DNA from: Malania oleifera
Lineage: Eukaryota; Streptophyta; Magnoliopsida; Santalales; Ximeniaceae
Direction: 5' to 3'
NCBI RefSeq assembly: GCF_029873635.1
Contig: NC_080420.1
Span: 120,598,719-120,662,718 of the forward strand
Length of the DNA: 64,000 bases
Below, in pieces: positions 9,897 to 21,406 of this stretch. Under the pieces are notes generated by a model. It did not search any database. It was not told the origin of the DNA and worked only from the letters and a program-made list of their open reading frames with translations. Both the position numbers and the translations under genes were made by a program. Each line of letters begins with the position of its first letter. The first letter of the stretch is position 1.

Positions 9897-12800
9897 AGGG
9901 AGGGACCTTCAGACTTATTTTTTTCACGGGCTAGAGGGATCGTATCCACAAACCTCCAATTCTCAGGAACCTCGGTGGAGCAGCGGCTAAATTCATTTAT
10001 CAGGAAAGGAACATCGAAAGAGCGAGCATTATGAGCAACCCATAATACATACCCTCCAGGTTTCTGGCGGCTTTTGACATACTGCAGTAAGATTGGAATC
10101 AGGTCTTCCATCCTGCACGAAGTTCACAAAGTAGGATGAGGCAAATGACTCAAAATTTCAGGTTAGTAGCATACATCCCAAGTCATTCATGCTGTTAAAA
10201 TGGTTCCATATATCCCCCTTGAGATAACTTGAGTTGAGAGGGACAAAACAAGTATTCTGAAGGGGGGAGGAAAAGTTGAATCTTGTACACAAGGTAGACA
10301 TTATTTAATAAAAAATTTCTACCAATTCGTGCCAGACATAAAAAAGATTTAGAGCTTAGGGATCCTTTTTCTGTTACTCAAATGTCAAGCAGCTCTTGCT
10401 ACTCTAGCCCTGTAGCTATTTGGAAAATTATTCCAGTGCAAGTTTATCACTTAATAAGATAAAAATGATTGGAAGGAACTATAATCTCCAGGCCAACCAA
10501 TTCATAGCTCCTTGTATACACCATTCTAACATAGGCAAAACCTTTTGTTTTTGCTTTTGCTTTTTTTTTTTTTTTTTGTGTTGTTGCATATACGTCCTAG
10601 AATTACACACACACACACACACACACAGAGAAAATTGAAAGAAAGAAAACTGAAAAGAACACAGCACTTTACATCAGTGAGCCTACATCAACAACTCTGC
10701 AAAGTCCCCCCAAAAACATCCACATTCTCGACTACAATGTCAACCAAAACTGCCAAGGTTTCAACCCTCAGCCACAACTATATATAAACACTATGTAAAA
10801 GCTCCAAAAATTCCTCATATAACAATACAATGATGCCATGCCTTGGGTAGAGGCCTTTCAGGCCTCACCCCCTACATGTGACACCTTCCCTTTACTTAAG
10901 AGTTAAGTGTACTGCTCCATTGAATATGAGCCACAATAACACCTTTTTCCTACAATGAATACTCGTTCAATATTTAACCTTCTCTTAACATCCATAAATT
11001 AATAAAATAAGATATAACATCCATTTAGGTGTCGTACTGTGATTGCACTGTGCACAACCAAGGAGTGACATGGGCCAAGCTGAAGGCATTGCAAGGACAA
11101 GGGGTGGAGCAAGAAGAACATGAATTGGTCCTATTCTCCTACAAGCTGGTGCCCTTTTTGAATGTTAGAACAGCATAGCAATGATGAATAGCATGCATTT
11201 CCTAACTTCAATCAACATACTATTTTCCATATGTTCAATTTGGAAAGAGTTCCATTCAGTAAGGTTTTCAAATATAGCCGTGCTAAAAAAAGTAACAGGT
11301 CCCTTCTATTAAAAGAAAAATGAATTACCTGTTCCTTGGTCCTTCAAAAATTAATATCAATATCAAAGTGGGAGCCTTGCGCACTGGGTACGACCTTTTT
11401 TTTTATTTTATCCAATTATCTACTCTCCAACTTTATGCAACTCACATCTAAACACCATGTGAAATTTTTCGACAAAAATTAAGCCCTTTGATTTTTCTAA
11501 TCACGTGGCTTCACAAGTTTTAGTCCTGACTTTCATGTTAGTTGAATATATAAACATAACCAACAACAACAACAAAACAAAGCAATAAGTCCCACCAGGT
11601 GTAGTCGGCTATATGAATTCTTTTCCCCCAATTTATGCTATCATGGATCGTTTATTTTGACAGATTCAGGGCTATTAAATCCTTACTATCTCCTATGTTA
11701 TTTTAGGTTTACCCCTACTCCTTTTATTGCTCCCCATAATAACTAACTCACTCTTCCTGACTGGCACACTATGTGGCCTACGTTGCAAGTGTCCATACCA
11801 TCTGAGTTGTCCTTCCCTTATCTTATCTTCTATAGAAGCTACACCTAACTTACCGCGAATATGTTTATTCTTTAATTTATCTTTCAGTGTTATACCACTC
11901 ATCCATCTAAACATTCTCATATCGGCAACTTTTACTTTTTGGATATTCTGTTTCTTTGTCGCTCAACATTTTGATCCATATAGCATAGTTGGTCTTATAG
12001 CCATCCTATAAAACTTCCCTTTTAATTTTACGAGTATTTTATGATCACAAAGCACACTTGAAGTACTTCTCCATTCTACCCAACCTGCTTTAACTCTATG
12101 CATTACATCATCTTGCGCACTGGAAAAAAGGCCGTACCCAGTGCGCAAGGCTCCCACTTTATTTCCTTGGTCGAAATCTACAAGTGTTATTTATTTCATC
12201 ATCATCAAGTTTAAATTTGTCTCCAACATTCATCCTACCATTACTGAAATTACATTTCATATATCATGTCTTATTTCTACTTATCCTAAAGACTTTAAAT
12301 TCCAAAGCTTCTTTCTATAATTCTAACTCAGCCTCTACTCCGCCCCTAGTTTCATCAATTAATACAATATCAACTGCAAACAACATATACCATGGAACCT
12401 CATTTTGAATACTCTTAGTCATTTGGTCTATTACTAAAGCAAAAAGATAAGGGCTTAATGTAGAGACCCGAGAATTTATTTAGGAAAAATAATGAAGGAA
12501 AAAAGGAAAAGAAAGAAGGAAAAGGATTTTTAAAAGGGAGTCAACAGGGATTTGTTGACAAACCAACTGGCTTCGTCGATGAACATCGTTCTTTGGCCCG
12601 TCGATGAAGACACGTGTCTCGTTGACGAAGATTTAGCGAGAGAGGTTTCAGATATTTTTGAGATTCGTCGACAAACTCATGGCTTCGTTGACGAACGTTC
12701 TTCTTGGGCTCATCGACGAGCCCACGTGTCTCGTTGACGAAGCCCTGCCTATAAATAGTGTGGCTTTCATTTTAAGCGAGGATTTCTCTCTCCTCATGCC

Positions 12801-15800
12801 TCTCTCTCTCTACCCTACGGCACTCTCACTCTCTCTCTTCGATTTCGGACCCATTTCAACCCGGTTTGACAATCAGAAACCGCCACGGAGATCTGGGGAA
12901 GATTTTCTACAACCTAATCAGGATGGATCGTTGATTTGGGGTTTTGGGGCACCATCTCAAAATCAGGGTAAGTAAGATGTTTTAGGGTTTATGTGTGTAT
13001 TTGGAGTATGCTAGCCTAGGAAATGTAGTAAATGATTTTTATACTAAGTTTGAGTTGATTTTTTTGGGGATAATGCAATTTTAGGGTTTGGAGTTTTGAA
13101 CGCCTTGGGCATGGTTAGAATTTTAGCAGACTTTTCAGGAATCAGGTAAGGGGATTAAGTTAAGTCAGGATTTTTATTAAATGTAAAATGATTAAACGGT
13201 TATATATTTATTTATTTATGAGTTCAAAGATTATTTTGAAAACCAACCGTTCAACAGGGATTTTACAAACCTAGGATATATGGTACGGTATTTTGAATAA
13301 TATGAACGGTGGAAAATCTAATTTATCTTACGAACTTAAAATACAGTGTTTTCTTGGTTGTCTCCTGGATTGTGTTTGAATATTGTAGTTGTGTGGCAAG
13401 TGAATAAATTTATATGGTTTATCGTGTAACCAAATTTGGGAATGATTGTGAAACATACTGGAACCGTTGGTGAAACATACTGGAATTACTTGTGAATAAT
13501 ACAGGGATTTGATATGACGGCCGGGGGTCGGGTTTTATTTGATGGCTAGGGGCCAAGTTTTATTTGACGGCTGTGAGCCGGGTGTAACTGACGGCGGGGG
13601 GTCGGGAGTCTATTAAATGGCAGTTGAAATTAAATGATTTATACTACTGTTTTATTTACTTAAATTGCATGTTATGCTTTAAGAACCCTGAGGACCAGTG
13701 TATTGTGAGCACGGTACCATTGCTAGTGATTGATTATTAGACTATGTGCACCCACATTGTTCTGGAGAGAAGTGTAGGGGGGTCTCAGCCGACTGCCTGT
13801 GTGAGGTTGAAGTAAGGGCATCGAACCTGTAGTTTGGCTGTGGATGCTTACAAACGTACTTGCAAAGGATGATGTTTTGACTTTATTTTGCGCTGATCAC
13901 CTAGGCTTAGTCCAGCCTTCGGACCGCACAACCCGTACCATGAGGGAAGTAAATGACGTTAGTCATAGGGAGTTGTCTTATATGCATATCTGTGGATTTA
14001 TGTAAATGGCATTAAATATTTACTGAACTGGTTTATACTGTGGAAAGGAAAAAGGATATTTTTAACCGTATGGAATGACTATATGTTTCTAAATGATATT
14101 TTCTGTTAAATGAGGAACTGGTTATTTTCAGTATACACTAAATTTCATGTTGGCCACACACTGATTTTAACTTAGTTTTCCTTTACTGAGAAGTGTCTCA
14201 CCCCAATATATAATCATCTTTTCAGGGCCATCTCGGGATTAAGCTTGGCGAGCTCCGAGGCTGGGTAGTAGCTAGTTTTATTTGCGAAGGTCTGTAAGAT
14301 GTTTCATGGGTTTTAGTTATGTTTAAAGTCCCCGGTTTTGTTTTATGGTTGTTGGGACTGGGTTGACTTTGTACTGTAATATGGTTTGTAATAAGGATAT
14401 TGGGAGACTCCTATATATGTTAGAAGTTTAGAACTTTGGTATTATATTTTGGAGAATATATTACTTTTTCTATTGCAATTATATTATGAATATGGTATCA
14501 GGTACGCAGACGTTACTTAAGTAGCACCCCGAGCCCCACGTGGTGGGTCGGGGCGTTACACTTAAAGCGGATCCTTGATGTACACCTATGGTGATTGGAA
14601 ATTCTATAGTTTTTCTATTTATAATCCTTACACTAGTCATTACTCCATTGTATATATCTTTAATGACATCTGTATACCTACTACATACGCCCTTTTCTTC
14701 TCAAACCCACCATAGAACTTCCCTCGGTATCCTATCATATACTTTCTCTAGGTCAATAAATACCATATGCAAGTCCCTCTTCTTTTCCTTAAACTTTTCT
14801 ATTAATATTCTTAAAATATATATAGCTTTTGTGGCAGATCTCTCAGGCATAAAACTATATTGATTTTCTGAGACCATCATTTCTAACCTTAATCTTTGTT
14901 CAACCACCCTTTCCCATAGTTTCATCGTATGACTCACAAGTTTAATTCTACGATAGTTATTACAATTTTGCACATCTCCTTTAATTTTGTATATAGGTAT
15001 TAAAGTATTTTTCCTCCATTCATCTAGCATTTTTTTAGTTTTTAAAATTTTATTAAATAAATTAGTTGACCATATAATTCCGTTATCACCTAAGCATTTC
15101 CAAACTTCAATTGGGATGTTATCCGGCCCTATAGCTTTTCCATTTTTCATCTTTTTTAGTGCAAACTTAACTTCTTCAACTTTAATTTTGCGAATAAATC
15201 TCAAATTTTTAGTCTTTTCCTCATTTATCAAATCTAAGTTTAAGCATTCTATTTGGTTTTCATTAAACAACTTACTAAAATAACTTCGTCATCTTTCTTT
15301 CACATCTTCGTCCTTAACCAAGACAATATCATCCTGACTTTTTATACATTTTACATTTCCTAAGTCCTTACTCTTCCTTTCTTTAACTTTAGCAAGTTTA
15401 AATATATCTCTTTCCCCTTATTTTGTATCTAATCTATCATACAAATTATTAAATGATCTGTATTTAACTTCACTAACGGCCTTTTTGCATCTTTTCTCGC
15501 CTTCTTATACTTTTCAAAGTTATCCATGTTTCTATATTTTTTCCATGTTTTATACTAAATTCTATTTGTCTTTACGGTTTTTTGAACATCTTTATCCCAC
15601 CACTAACTTTCTTTGCTATTCGGGAATCTTCCCCTTAATTCATCTAAAATCTCTTTTACTATCTTTTTAATAGAGCTACCTAATCTACTCCAAAGAGTAT
15701 TTGTATCTATCCCATCCTCCATAGTCCAATCCCCCTCTTTGATAATTTTATCTTTTAGCTTTATAATATTTCCTCTCTTTAGGTTCCACCACCTAGTTCT

Positions 15801-18800
15801 CTTATACTAGTTTATTTTATCATTTTTCTTACATTTTTTAACACATATATCTAACACTAAGACTCTATGTTGTGTGGTTAGGTTTTCACCTGAAATAACT
15901 TTACAATCCTTGCATGATAAACGATCTACTCTCCTAGTTAAAAAAAAAACAATAATCAATTTTGACTTCTATTTTGTCCACTTTTAGAGGTTACTAAGTG
16001 TTCTCCTTTCTTCTTAAAGCAAGTATTCATTATACTGAAATCATATGACATAGCGAAGTCTAAAATCATCTCCCCAGGCTCATTTTTGTCTCCATATCCA
16101 TATCTTCTATGTATCATCTCATAACTTTTATTATCCCTTCCAACGTGTCCATTCAAATCCCCTCTTATAAATATTTTCTCAGTCCAAACAAAGTACCAGA
16201 AAATGCCAACACCCTAGCGACCCAGATATTGTTACGAACGTTCCAAAATGTGGTACATTTTTGTTCTAAACCGCTAAAAACTAACAATTCAAAGTTTTAA
16301 TTCAATATTTTTCATATAACATAATTTCTTATTAGTTAAGGCGAGGAATCATCACGTTTTAATTCCATTTTTGTCATTATTAATCTATCCCACAACAGAA
16401 AAATCTATTCTAGATTTAGAAACAGCTCAACATCTTCTCCAAAATGTACAAGTGTCATTACACTTTTTTTCACCAATATATCTATTTAAAGATACCTCTA
16501 ACATTCCACATTTTAGAGCATCTGCCGTACAGCGATCCTGTTCCCATTCCACAAACCAGAACATTCCACGTTCTAGGTACCATTGATATGAACCGTCATA
16601 TGTACTGGACCTTGATATACATGATACGTCCAAGTTTCTTTTTTCAAATACCTCTCACTTCCACACCTTCTTCCGTTTCTTTTCGTGAATGCCTCCCTCC
16701 CTCACCTCCTTCTGCTTATCCTAAATATTTCTTGCCTCACATTTCACTTAGATTATTGAATTTTCTCCACATTTTCTTATCCTCTTCTAATCCAAGTGCA
16801 TGTAGGATTTTTTCGCCTTGTTCTACGATAAGTAAACTTGTAAGAAATTTCATTCAAGCAATTGAATCACTCAGAGTTTTCAACTGAGCAAACACACTCC
16901 CATTTGCTAAGCCAATTCATGAGCCATCCACAGAATTTAACTCTCTAATTTGCTTGAACAGATCAAAACATTGAGAAGAGAATGAAATCTAAGCTAACGC
17001 ATGAGCAATTCACAAAATTTAAGCCTTTAAATATTTTTAAATGAATTAAAAATAGTCAACAGAAAGAAATCATGACTGCTGCCCGGCTTTCCTCCCAGAG
17101 AAACAGAACGAAGTGAAAAAAAAAAAAAAAAAACAAACAGAAGAAGAAGAATAAGAAGAAGGGGGGTCATAAAATAAATATAGTGCGTCTTATTGGCAGT
17201 AATATAACTTAAATTACTAAAGACATTATGCAACATATACATATTTTGGAGCACATTTTATAAGGAAAGACAAACTCACAAAGATTGGCAGGTGGCCAAG
17301 CAAGTGCCACACACTTGTCATGCTTTCACTTGTGTCCAATGCATGATGGGAAAAAATACATTAATTACATGTTTTGTACATAGGAATGGAATGGAATCGG
17401 GCAGAATGGAAATAAACTAATCACTTGATTTTGTCATTCTCACCATTCAAATTTTCATTTCATTCCATTCTTAACCCATCCATTCTGCAAACCAAACATA
17501 AGTAGTGGGGGCGGGGGGGTGGGGTGTGGTTGGTTTGCAACATCTTTCAACATTCCTAGGAATGTGAAGCCCATGGTATCTCATTACCAAATTTATTTTG
17601 AACCCAAAATCTGACTTGACGGGCATCTTACATTCATGGACATGAAAATTTCTATAAAACATGGGCATCCCATTCCCACCCTCTCCATGGGTAAGTTTTA
17701 TGGGAATCCCATTTTCATGGGAATCTTATGTTTGAAACTTTCAGTTGGTTGGACATCAATCCCTCCATATTCAATATTATTAAACGCTATTATTGTATTT
17801 AAAATAATAATTTATTAATAAAAAAAAAGTATTACTATTGTTATTATCATGTTATAATAATATAATACAAATTTGAAGACCATATTGCCTCCAATTAGTT
17901 TGGTTAAGTGGATTATTAAGTGTTGAATTTTTTTAATTTATGATTGTAGAAAATTTTAGGACATGGATTTAATTCGGTATAATCTTAGTAGGTTTTGGTG
18001 CTTAAAATATAATTATTCTTCATATATTGTTTGAGCAAGTCAAGGGTATAACGTTTATCTTCTGAAATGTTTGCTATGATTCCCGTGCAGAACCAAACAC
18101 TCACATAGGTACCTTGTGTACATTCCAGGGAATCTTACAGCGTGAATCAAGTAAAAATGTTTCGCAGGCATTTTTTATGCTACAAACTAAATGCACCCTA
18201 CATGTTCTTAGCATTTCATTAATTTCCTAGTAAACAAGTAAGAAGTAAAAAGAAACAACCAATAAAGAATAGCTACCTTGGGACTTCAGGCCTGTTGACC
18301 ATATGATTTGTGATTCCATGGACATGAGGATTTGGCACATAGCATTCAGGATTCACTAGTGTCTGGAATGTGCTGTTTTCACCACCAGTAAGATCCTGCA
18401 GAGCAATCTCAATAATCCGGTCTCTCACTCTGCTAAACCCAGTTGTCTCAATATCAAAAACAATAACTGTTACAAGGCTGGCCAAGTCCTTGTTTTCAGC
18501 AATTTTCTGCTGAATACCACAGTATTGAAGTCTTTGGAATTCAGTAATCTCTGATTTATTTATATTTAATTCGGTTCTTGTTGAGACTGTTTCATCCAAG
18601 ACTTCATGTTTTACACTACTACGTTTACTGCTCTGGGTGTTCTTCTTTCCTGTTTCTGTTTTTGTAGTTATAGTTCTTCTAATGGATCTTCTATTGTGTT
18701 CTCCAACTCCATAGGTATTGGAAGCAAACAACTTAGAACTGGGACTATTTTTATAAGTCTTGCTTAAACTGCGGAAACTTTCCCACCCAAAGACAGCTAA

Positions 18801-18857
18801 AGTATCAATTCTGCTTCTGGGAGCTTGAAAGATTGAAAAGTACATGGTGACTGTCAT
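9518..18857 (-). CDS. DPD1: DEDDh 3'-5' exonuclease, DPD1-like (organelle DNA degradation)
   Basis: Three exons on minus: 18857-18277, 10112-9907 and 9738-9518, together 1008 nt, exactly 335 codons plus TAG. The phases match: AG|G gives Arg194 and G|GA gives Gly263. The DEDDh motifs are all present: D135 and E137 in VIVFDIETTGF, D227 in WVAHNARSFDVPF, and H288/D293 in SAHRAMSDVNT. The N-terminal 125 residues are basic and serine-rich with no catalytic motif, as expected of a dual plastid/mitochondrial targeting region. The C-terminus ends in a run of five lysines. Arabidopsis DPD1, a Mg-dependent nuclease that degrades organelle DNA in pollen and senescing leaves, is the closest family I recognise. 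Intron 1 is 8164 bp and full of transposons; intron 2 is 168 bp with a GA microsatellite. No catalytic residue is missing, so the gene looks functional if the long intron is spliced. Confidence 0.93.
9853..9904 (-). repeat. GA/GGGA microsatellite in DPD1 intron 2
   Basis: A (GA)n run followed by (GGGA)n lies inside the 168-bp second intron. It reaches almost to the splice donor at 9906, so on the transcript it is a long CT tract right after the exon. Confidence 0.9.
10113..11560. other. DPD1 intron 1, exon 2-proximal part
   Basis: Intron sequence with a T run and a (CA)n microsatellite (about 10560-10626) and otherwise unique DNA. At 11372-11403 it carries GGGAGCCTTGCGCACTGGGT followed by a T tract, a patch that recurs in inverted orientation at 12123-12158. 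Confidence 0.6.
12123..12158 (-). repeat. Foreign patch inside LINE copy 2, inverted relative to 11372-11403
   Basis: On minus this reads GGGAGCCTTGCGCACTGGGT, then a short G/C stretch and a T run, the same words found on + at 11372-11403. It replaces the LINE segment expected before HRVKAGWVEW. It also forms a local hairpin, CTTGCGCACTGG against CCAGTGCGCAAG. It looks like the 3' end of a SINE or LINE captured by template switching. Confidence 0.55.
12459..14560 (+). mobile_element. Solo LTR of a Tekay-type Ty3/gypsy element, nested in LINE copy 2
   Basis: A 2102-bp unit that starts TGTAGAGACCCGAG and ends GGGGCGTTACA. It is flanked by a perfect 5-bp target duplication CTTAA (12454-12458 and 14561-14565). 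Removing it rejoins the LINE frame. No internal region is present, so it is the product of LTR-LTR recombination. It shares its layout with the LTRs at 26454, 35883, 42614 and 50975: an array of TCGTCGACGA-like palindromes, a TATAAATAG box (about 12752), a CT-rich leader, a GACGGC-type tandem repeat (13510-13610) and the two-block motif at 14153-14204. Confidence 0.93.
16186..17504. other. DPD1 intron 1, middle part
   Basis: Unique intron DNA with poly-A and a C-run. Around 17385-17490 there are words GGAATGGAATGG and CATTCCATTC in inverted arrangement, suggesting a decayed small inverted-repeat element. No coding potential was recognised. Confidence 0.4.
17505..18197 (-). mobile_element. Non-autonomous PIF/Harbinger-like element (copy A'), antisense to copy A
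   Basis: Read on minus it begins GGGTGCATTTAGTTTGTAGC near 18197 and ends in GATGTTGCAAACCAACC plus a C-rich run near 17505. Blocks align with copy A in the SNARE intron, in the same order but on the other strand. It lies just upstream of the DPD1 intron 1 donor, whose exon boundary is at 18277. It has no coding capacity. Superfamily assignment is by terminus type only. Confidence 0.55.
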
Positions 18858-20577
18858 CTGAATTCAAAAACTGAAGTGGAGCAAGATTCCAACAACTGAA
18901 GATTTCCACATTACAGAGGCAAGTAGCTTAACCTGATGATGGAGATTTAACAACCTCGTAAAATAGAGAGTAACAAAATAATCTGGTACATACTGCCCAT
19001 AAAATATCAGATGATTAGTATATTATAATAAATCTAGCACCAATGCAGCACAAAGGAAAAACATGCAGCCTAATGCATGATGAGTAAAATACTGTCCCCC
19101 AAACATACTCTAGAATCATTGAAGCCCATAACCATTAAGCCAGGAATTGGAATTCGCAATTTATGGAAAATATATTCCAAGAATATACTAACATATTGAT
19201 TCATTGCCACAATAAATCAAACACCTAGGAGGTAGCTTTTGGGGGAGTGGAGAAAGAGTTAATAACTTTGAACCTTACCAAAACACATCATTCTCAGAAT
19301 GAAGATTATGAGGAGGTTGACTGTTAATAAACCATTTTTCCAATGAGCTATATCTAAGAACCACCAAATTCAGGACACACGGCTATGGGAATGAATTATG
19401 ATATATTGGAGATCAAAATGTGGAATAAAATATGAGCAACAATCCCAAGTTCATATTACAATTAAAATCACAGACAAAAGAAAGGAAAACAGCAAGCAAA
19501 GTGTAATCTTTCTAAGCAATCCAAACATCTTAATGGCAATATGCAAACCAAACCCATCTCAAAATTCAATCTCCTAGCACAAAAAAGCAGAAGTTAATAA
19601 TTTTCCCTTCTGCTCCTAAATCATAGTAATGTAAGTAATACAATCAATTTCATCGAACCCAAAGGAAATGGCATTCAAATAATAGAATTCTATATTTCCG
19701 AAAAAATAAATTTTTTAAAATCTAACACAGCCACAATACATTAATGCCGTCATGCTTGCCCAGAAAGTGTGGGAAAATCACTAGAAAATAAAATTTCGTG
19801 TCTGAGATTTTCATCCCCAGGAAAGGGTATTTATATATAGATTAAAATATTCAACTCTGCTCAACTGAATCATGAAAGCCCAAAATAAAAAAGTTCGAAT
19901 TTCTTCTGTTTTCCTTCATTTTTTCAGCAACCAAACGCAGAGTAACACAGCCAGAACACATTAATGCTCGTCATACTTGCTCAGAAAGTGTGGGAAAACC
20001 AAAGAAACTAAAATTTTGAGTCTGGGATTTTCATCACCAGGAACCACTCAACGCTACTCCACTGAATCATGAATAAAAAAATTGCGAATTTCTTCTGTTT
20101 TCCTTCATTTTCTCAACGCCCAAACGCAGTAACACAATAATAGAGATCCCAAAAGGGCATGACATAGACGCATTATCGCTAAGGATGACAAAGACATGCC
20201 TGGTACTGGTTCTTCCAAATAGTAAAACTTCAAATCTTTCCTCCCCAGACCGAATACAAATGCAGGGAGAGGGAGAGAGGCTTATGGCGCTGAGAGTTGA
20301 GCGCGCAAGAGAAGACCCGGAATGTTCGGATCTCATGGTCCGAACACCGTTTCCGGGTCTACAGGGTTCCCAGTAGGGCACGTAAAATGAAGTTGGGCAG
20401 GGCACGTAAGGAATATTGCTTTCGTTATGGATAGAAGGCCTCCTCGTCAAATGATTTTGAATCGTTTGATTTATTGACTTCTAACATTGACCAAAACTGC
20501 TTTTTATTTTTTGAATTGAGAATGAAAAATAATTATTAACAATTGAAAAATTGATTAATGCTAAAAATAGAGTATAG
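18858..20577. other. Upstream region of the DPD1-like gene
   Basis: Spacer between the DPD1 start codon and the MITE at 20580. It should contain the promoter and 5' UTR of DPD1, possibly with an untranslated exon, but no TATA box could be placed with confidence. It contains a local tandem duplication at 19725-20130. Confidence 0.45.
19725..20130. repeat. Tandem duplication, about 200-bp unit, two diverged copies
   Basis: Two head-to-tail copies share landmarks in order: AACACAGCC, ACATTAATGC, AGAAAGTGTGGGAAAA, TCTG-GATTTTCATC-CCAGGAA, CTGAATCATGAA and TTTCTTCTGTTTTCCTTCAT. Copy 1 starts near 19725 and copy 2 near 19938. A third start (GTAACACAATAA) follows at about 20130. The copies differ by small indels. 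Confidence 0.85.
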
Positions 20578-20579
20578 TA

Positions 20580-21027
20580 ACCTGTTTAGAAATATGAATT
20601 TCGTGTAAATGAAATTGAGTACGTTTTTGTATTGTATTTTATCCACATGCATATAGGTCCAAATTGAAAATCTCGAATTTCCAAAGTTTGAAAAGGGTTT
20701 TCTTTCACTTATGATTTTTTATCTATATTTTTCAAATAATTATAAAAAATAAAACATTCCATTTTATTTTTCTTTTTTTTGATAATTTTCCAATGAAAAA
20801 CTTTAAGAATTACATATTTTGTTAAGAAAAACTAAAACAAGTCAAACTTAATGACATGTGGAATCAAAATTTTGTTAAAGCATTTACTATATACCTTATC
20901 TTTTGATTCACGTTTACCCATAACTAAACATGAAAAAAATAAATTCCTCCTCATTTGTATGTGAATAAAATACAATACAAAAACGTACTCAATTTCATTT
21001 ACGAGAAATTCATATTTCTAAATAGGT
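20580..21027. mobile_element. MITE with about 75-bp terminal inverted repeats and TA flanks
   Basis: The left end ACCTGTTTAGAAATATGAAT matches the complement of the right end ACCTATTTAGAAATATGAAT, and the match runs on for about 75 bp (words TGAAATTGAGTACG and TTGTATTGTATTTTAT). The element is 448 bp and flanked by TA on both sides (20578-20579 and 21028-21029). That fits a Stowaway/Tc1-mariner-type target, though a 3-bp TAA/TTA reading is also possible. It lies between the DPD1 and GATL genes and has no coding capacity. Confidence 0.8.
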
Positions 21028-21406
21028 TAATGCTTTTGAATTGTAAATAGAAACTAAAAAAATAAAAAATTCGATACCATTTGAGTATTTCATTAGTGAA
21101 TGGCTTAGAATTTTCACTAAGAGTGGAAGAGGGTTTAAATGGAATGAAATTAAAAGAACAAAATATACCATTACAAAGCAATTACAATTAAAACAAAAAT
21201 AAATGGGGACTTTTTTATTGATTATTAGGTTGAAAAAACAACAATTGGGGTGTCAATGGCCAACTCCATCCATTGATCCAACTCCCACACCAACCCCATT
21301 TGGTAGAATGGGCTTTTGAATATTTCAAAGTCCTCAAATCATTCTTTGAATTGTGTATAATATGATCAAATTCATGAAAACAATAAGCAGTAAATATGAT
21401 CATGAC

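Larger units (their letters stand above)
11561..16185 (-). mobile_element. RTE-type LINE in DPD1 intron 1 (copy 2), split by a solo LTR
   Basis: Reads on minus from an endonuclease tail (GDLNGHVGRDNK near 16150) through the reverse transcriptase (KKMKNGKAIGPDNIPIEVWK, then RDLHMVFIDLEKVYDRIPRE, 15270-14701). It continues on the other side of the solo LTR at 12459-14560 and finishes with MRMFRWMSGITLKDKLKNK (11920) and (TTG)n at about 11561-11577. It is 5'-truncated within the endonuclease. The catalytic FADD box reads FAVD (near 12370-12385), so one essential aspartate is replaced. Several stops and frame changes interrupt the rest. It is inserted antisense to copy 1 but in sense with DPD1. 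Copy 2 retains the half of RT that copy 1 lost. Confidence 0.92.

Noticed and set aside
16444-16887. 147-codon frame on +
   Set aside because: No known motif and low-complexity Ser/Pro/Phe content; it lies inside the DPD1 intron on the other strand.
20067-20450. 127-codon frame on minus upstream of DPD1
   Set aside because: It overlaps the tandem duplication, matches no known protein and is not needed to complete DPD1, whose start at 18857 is followed by a plausible transit region.
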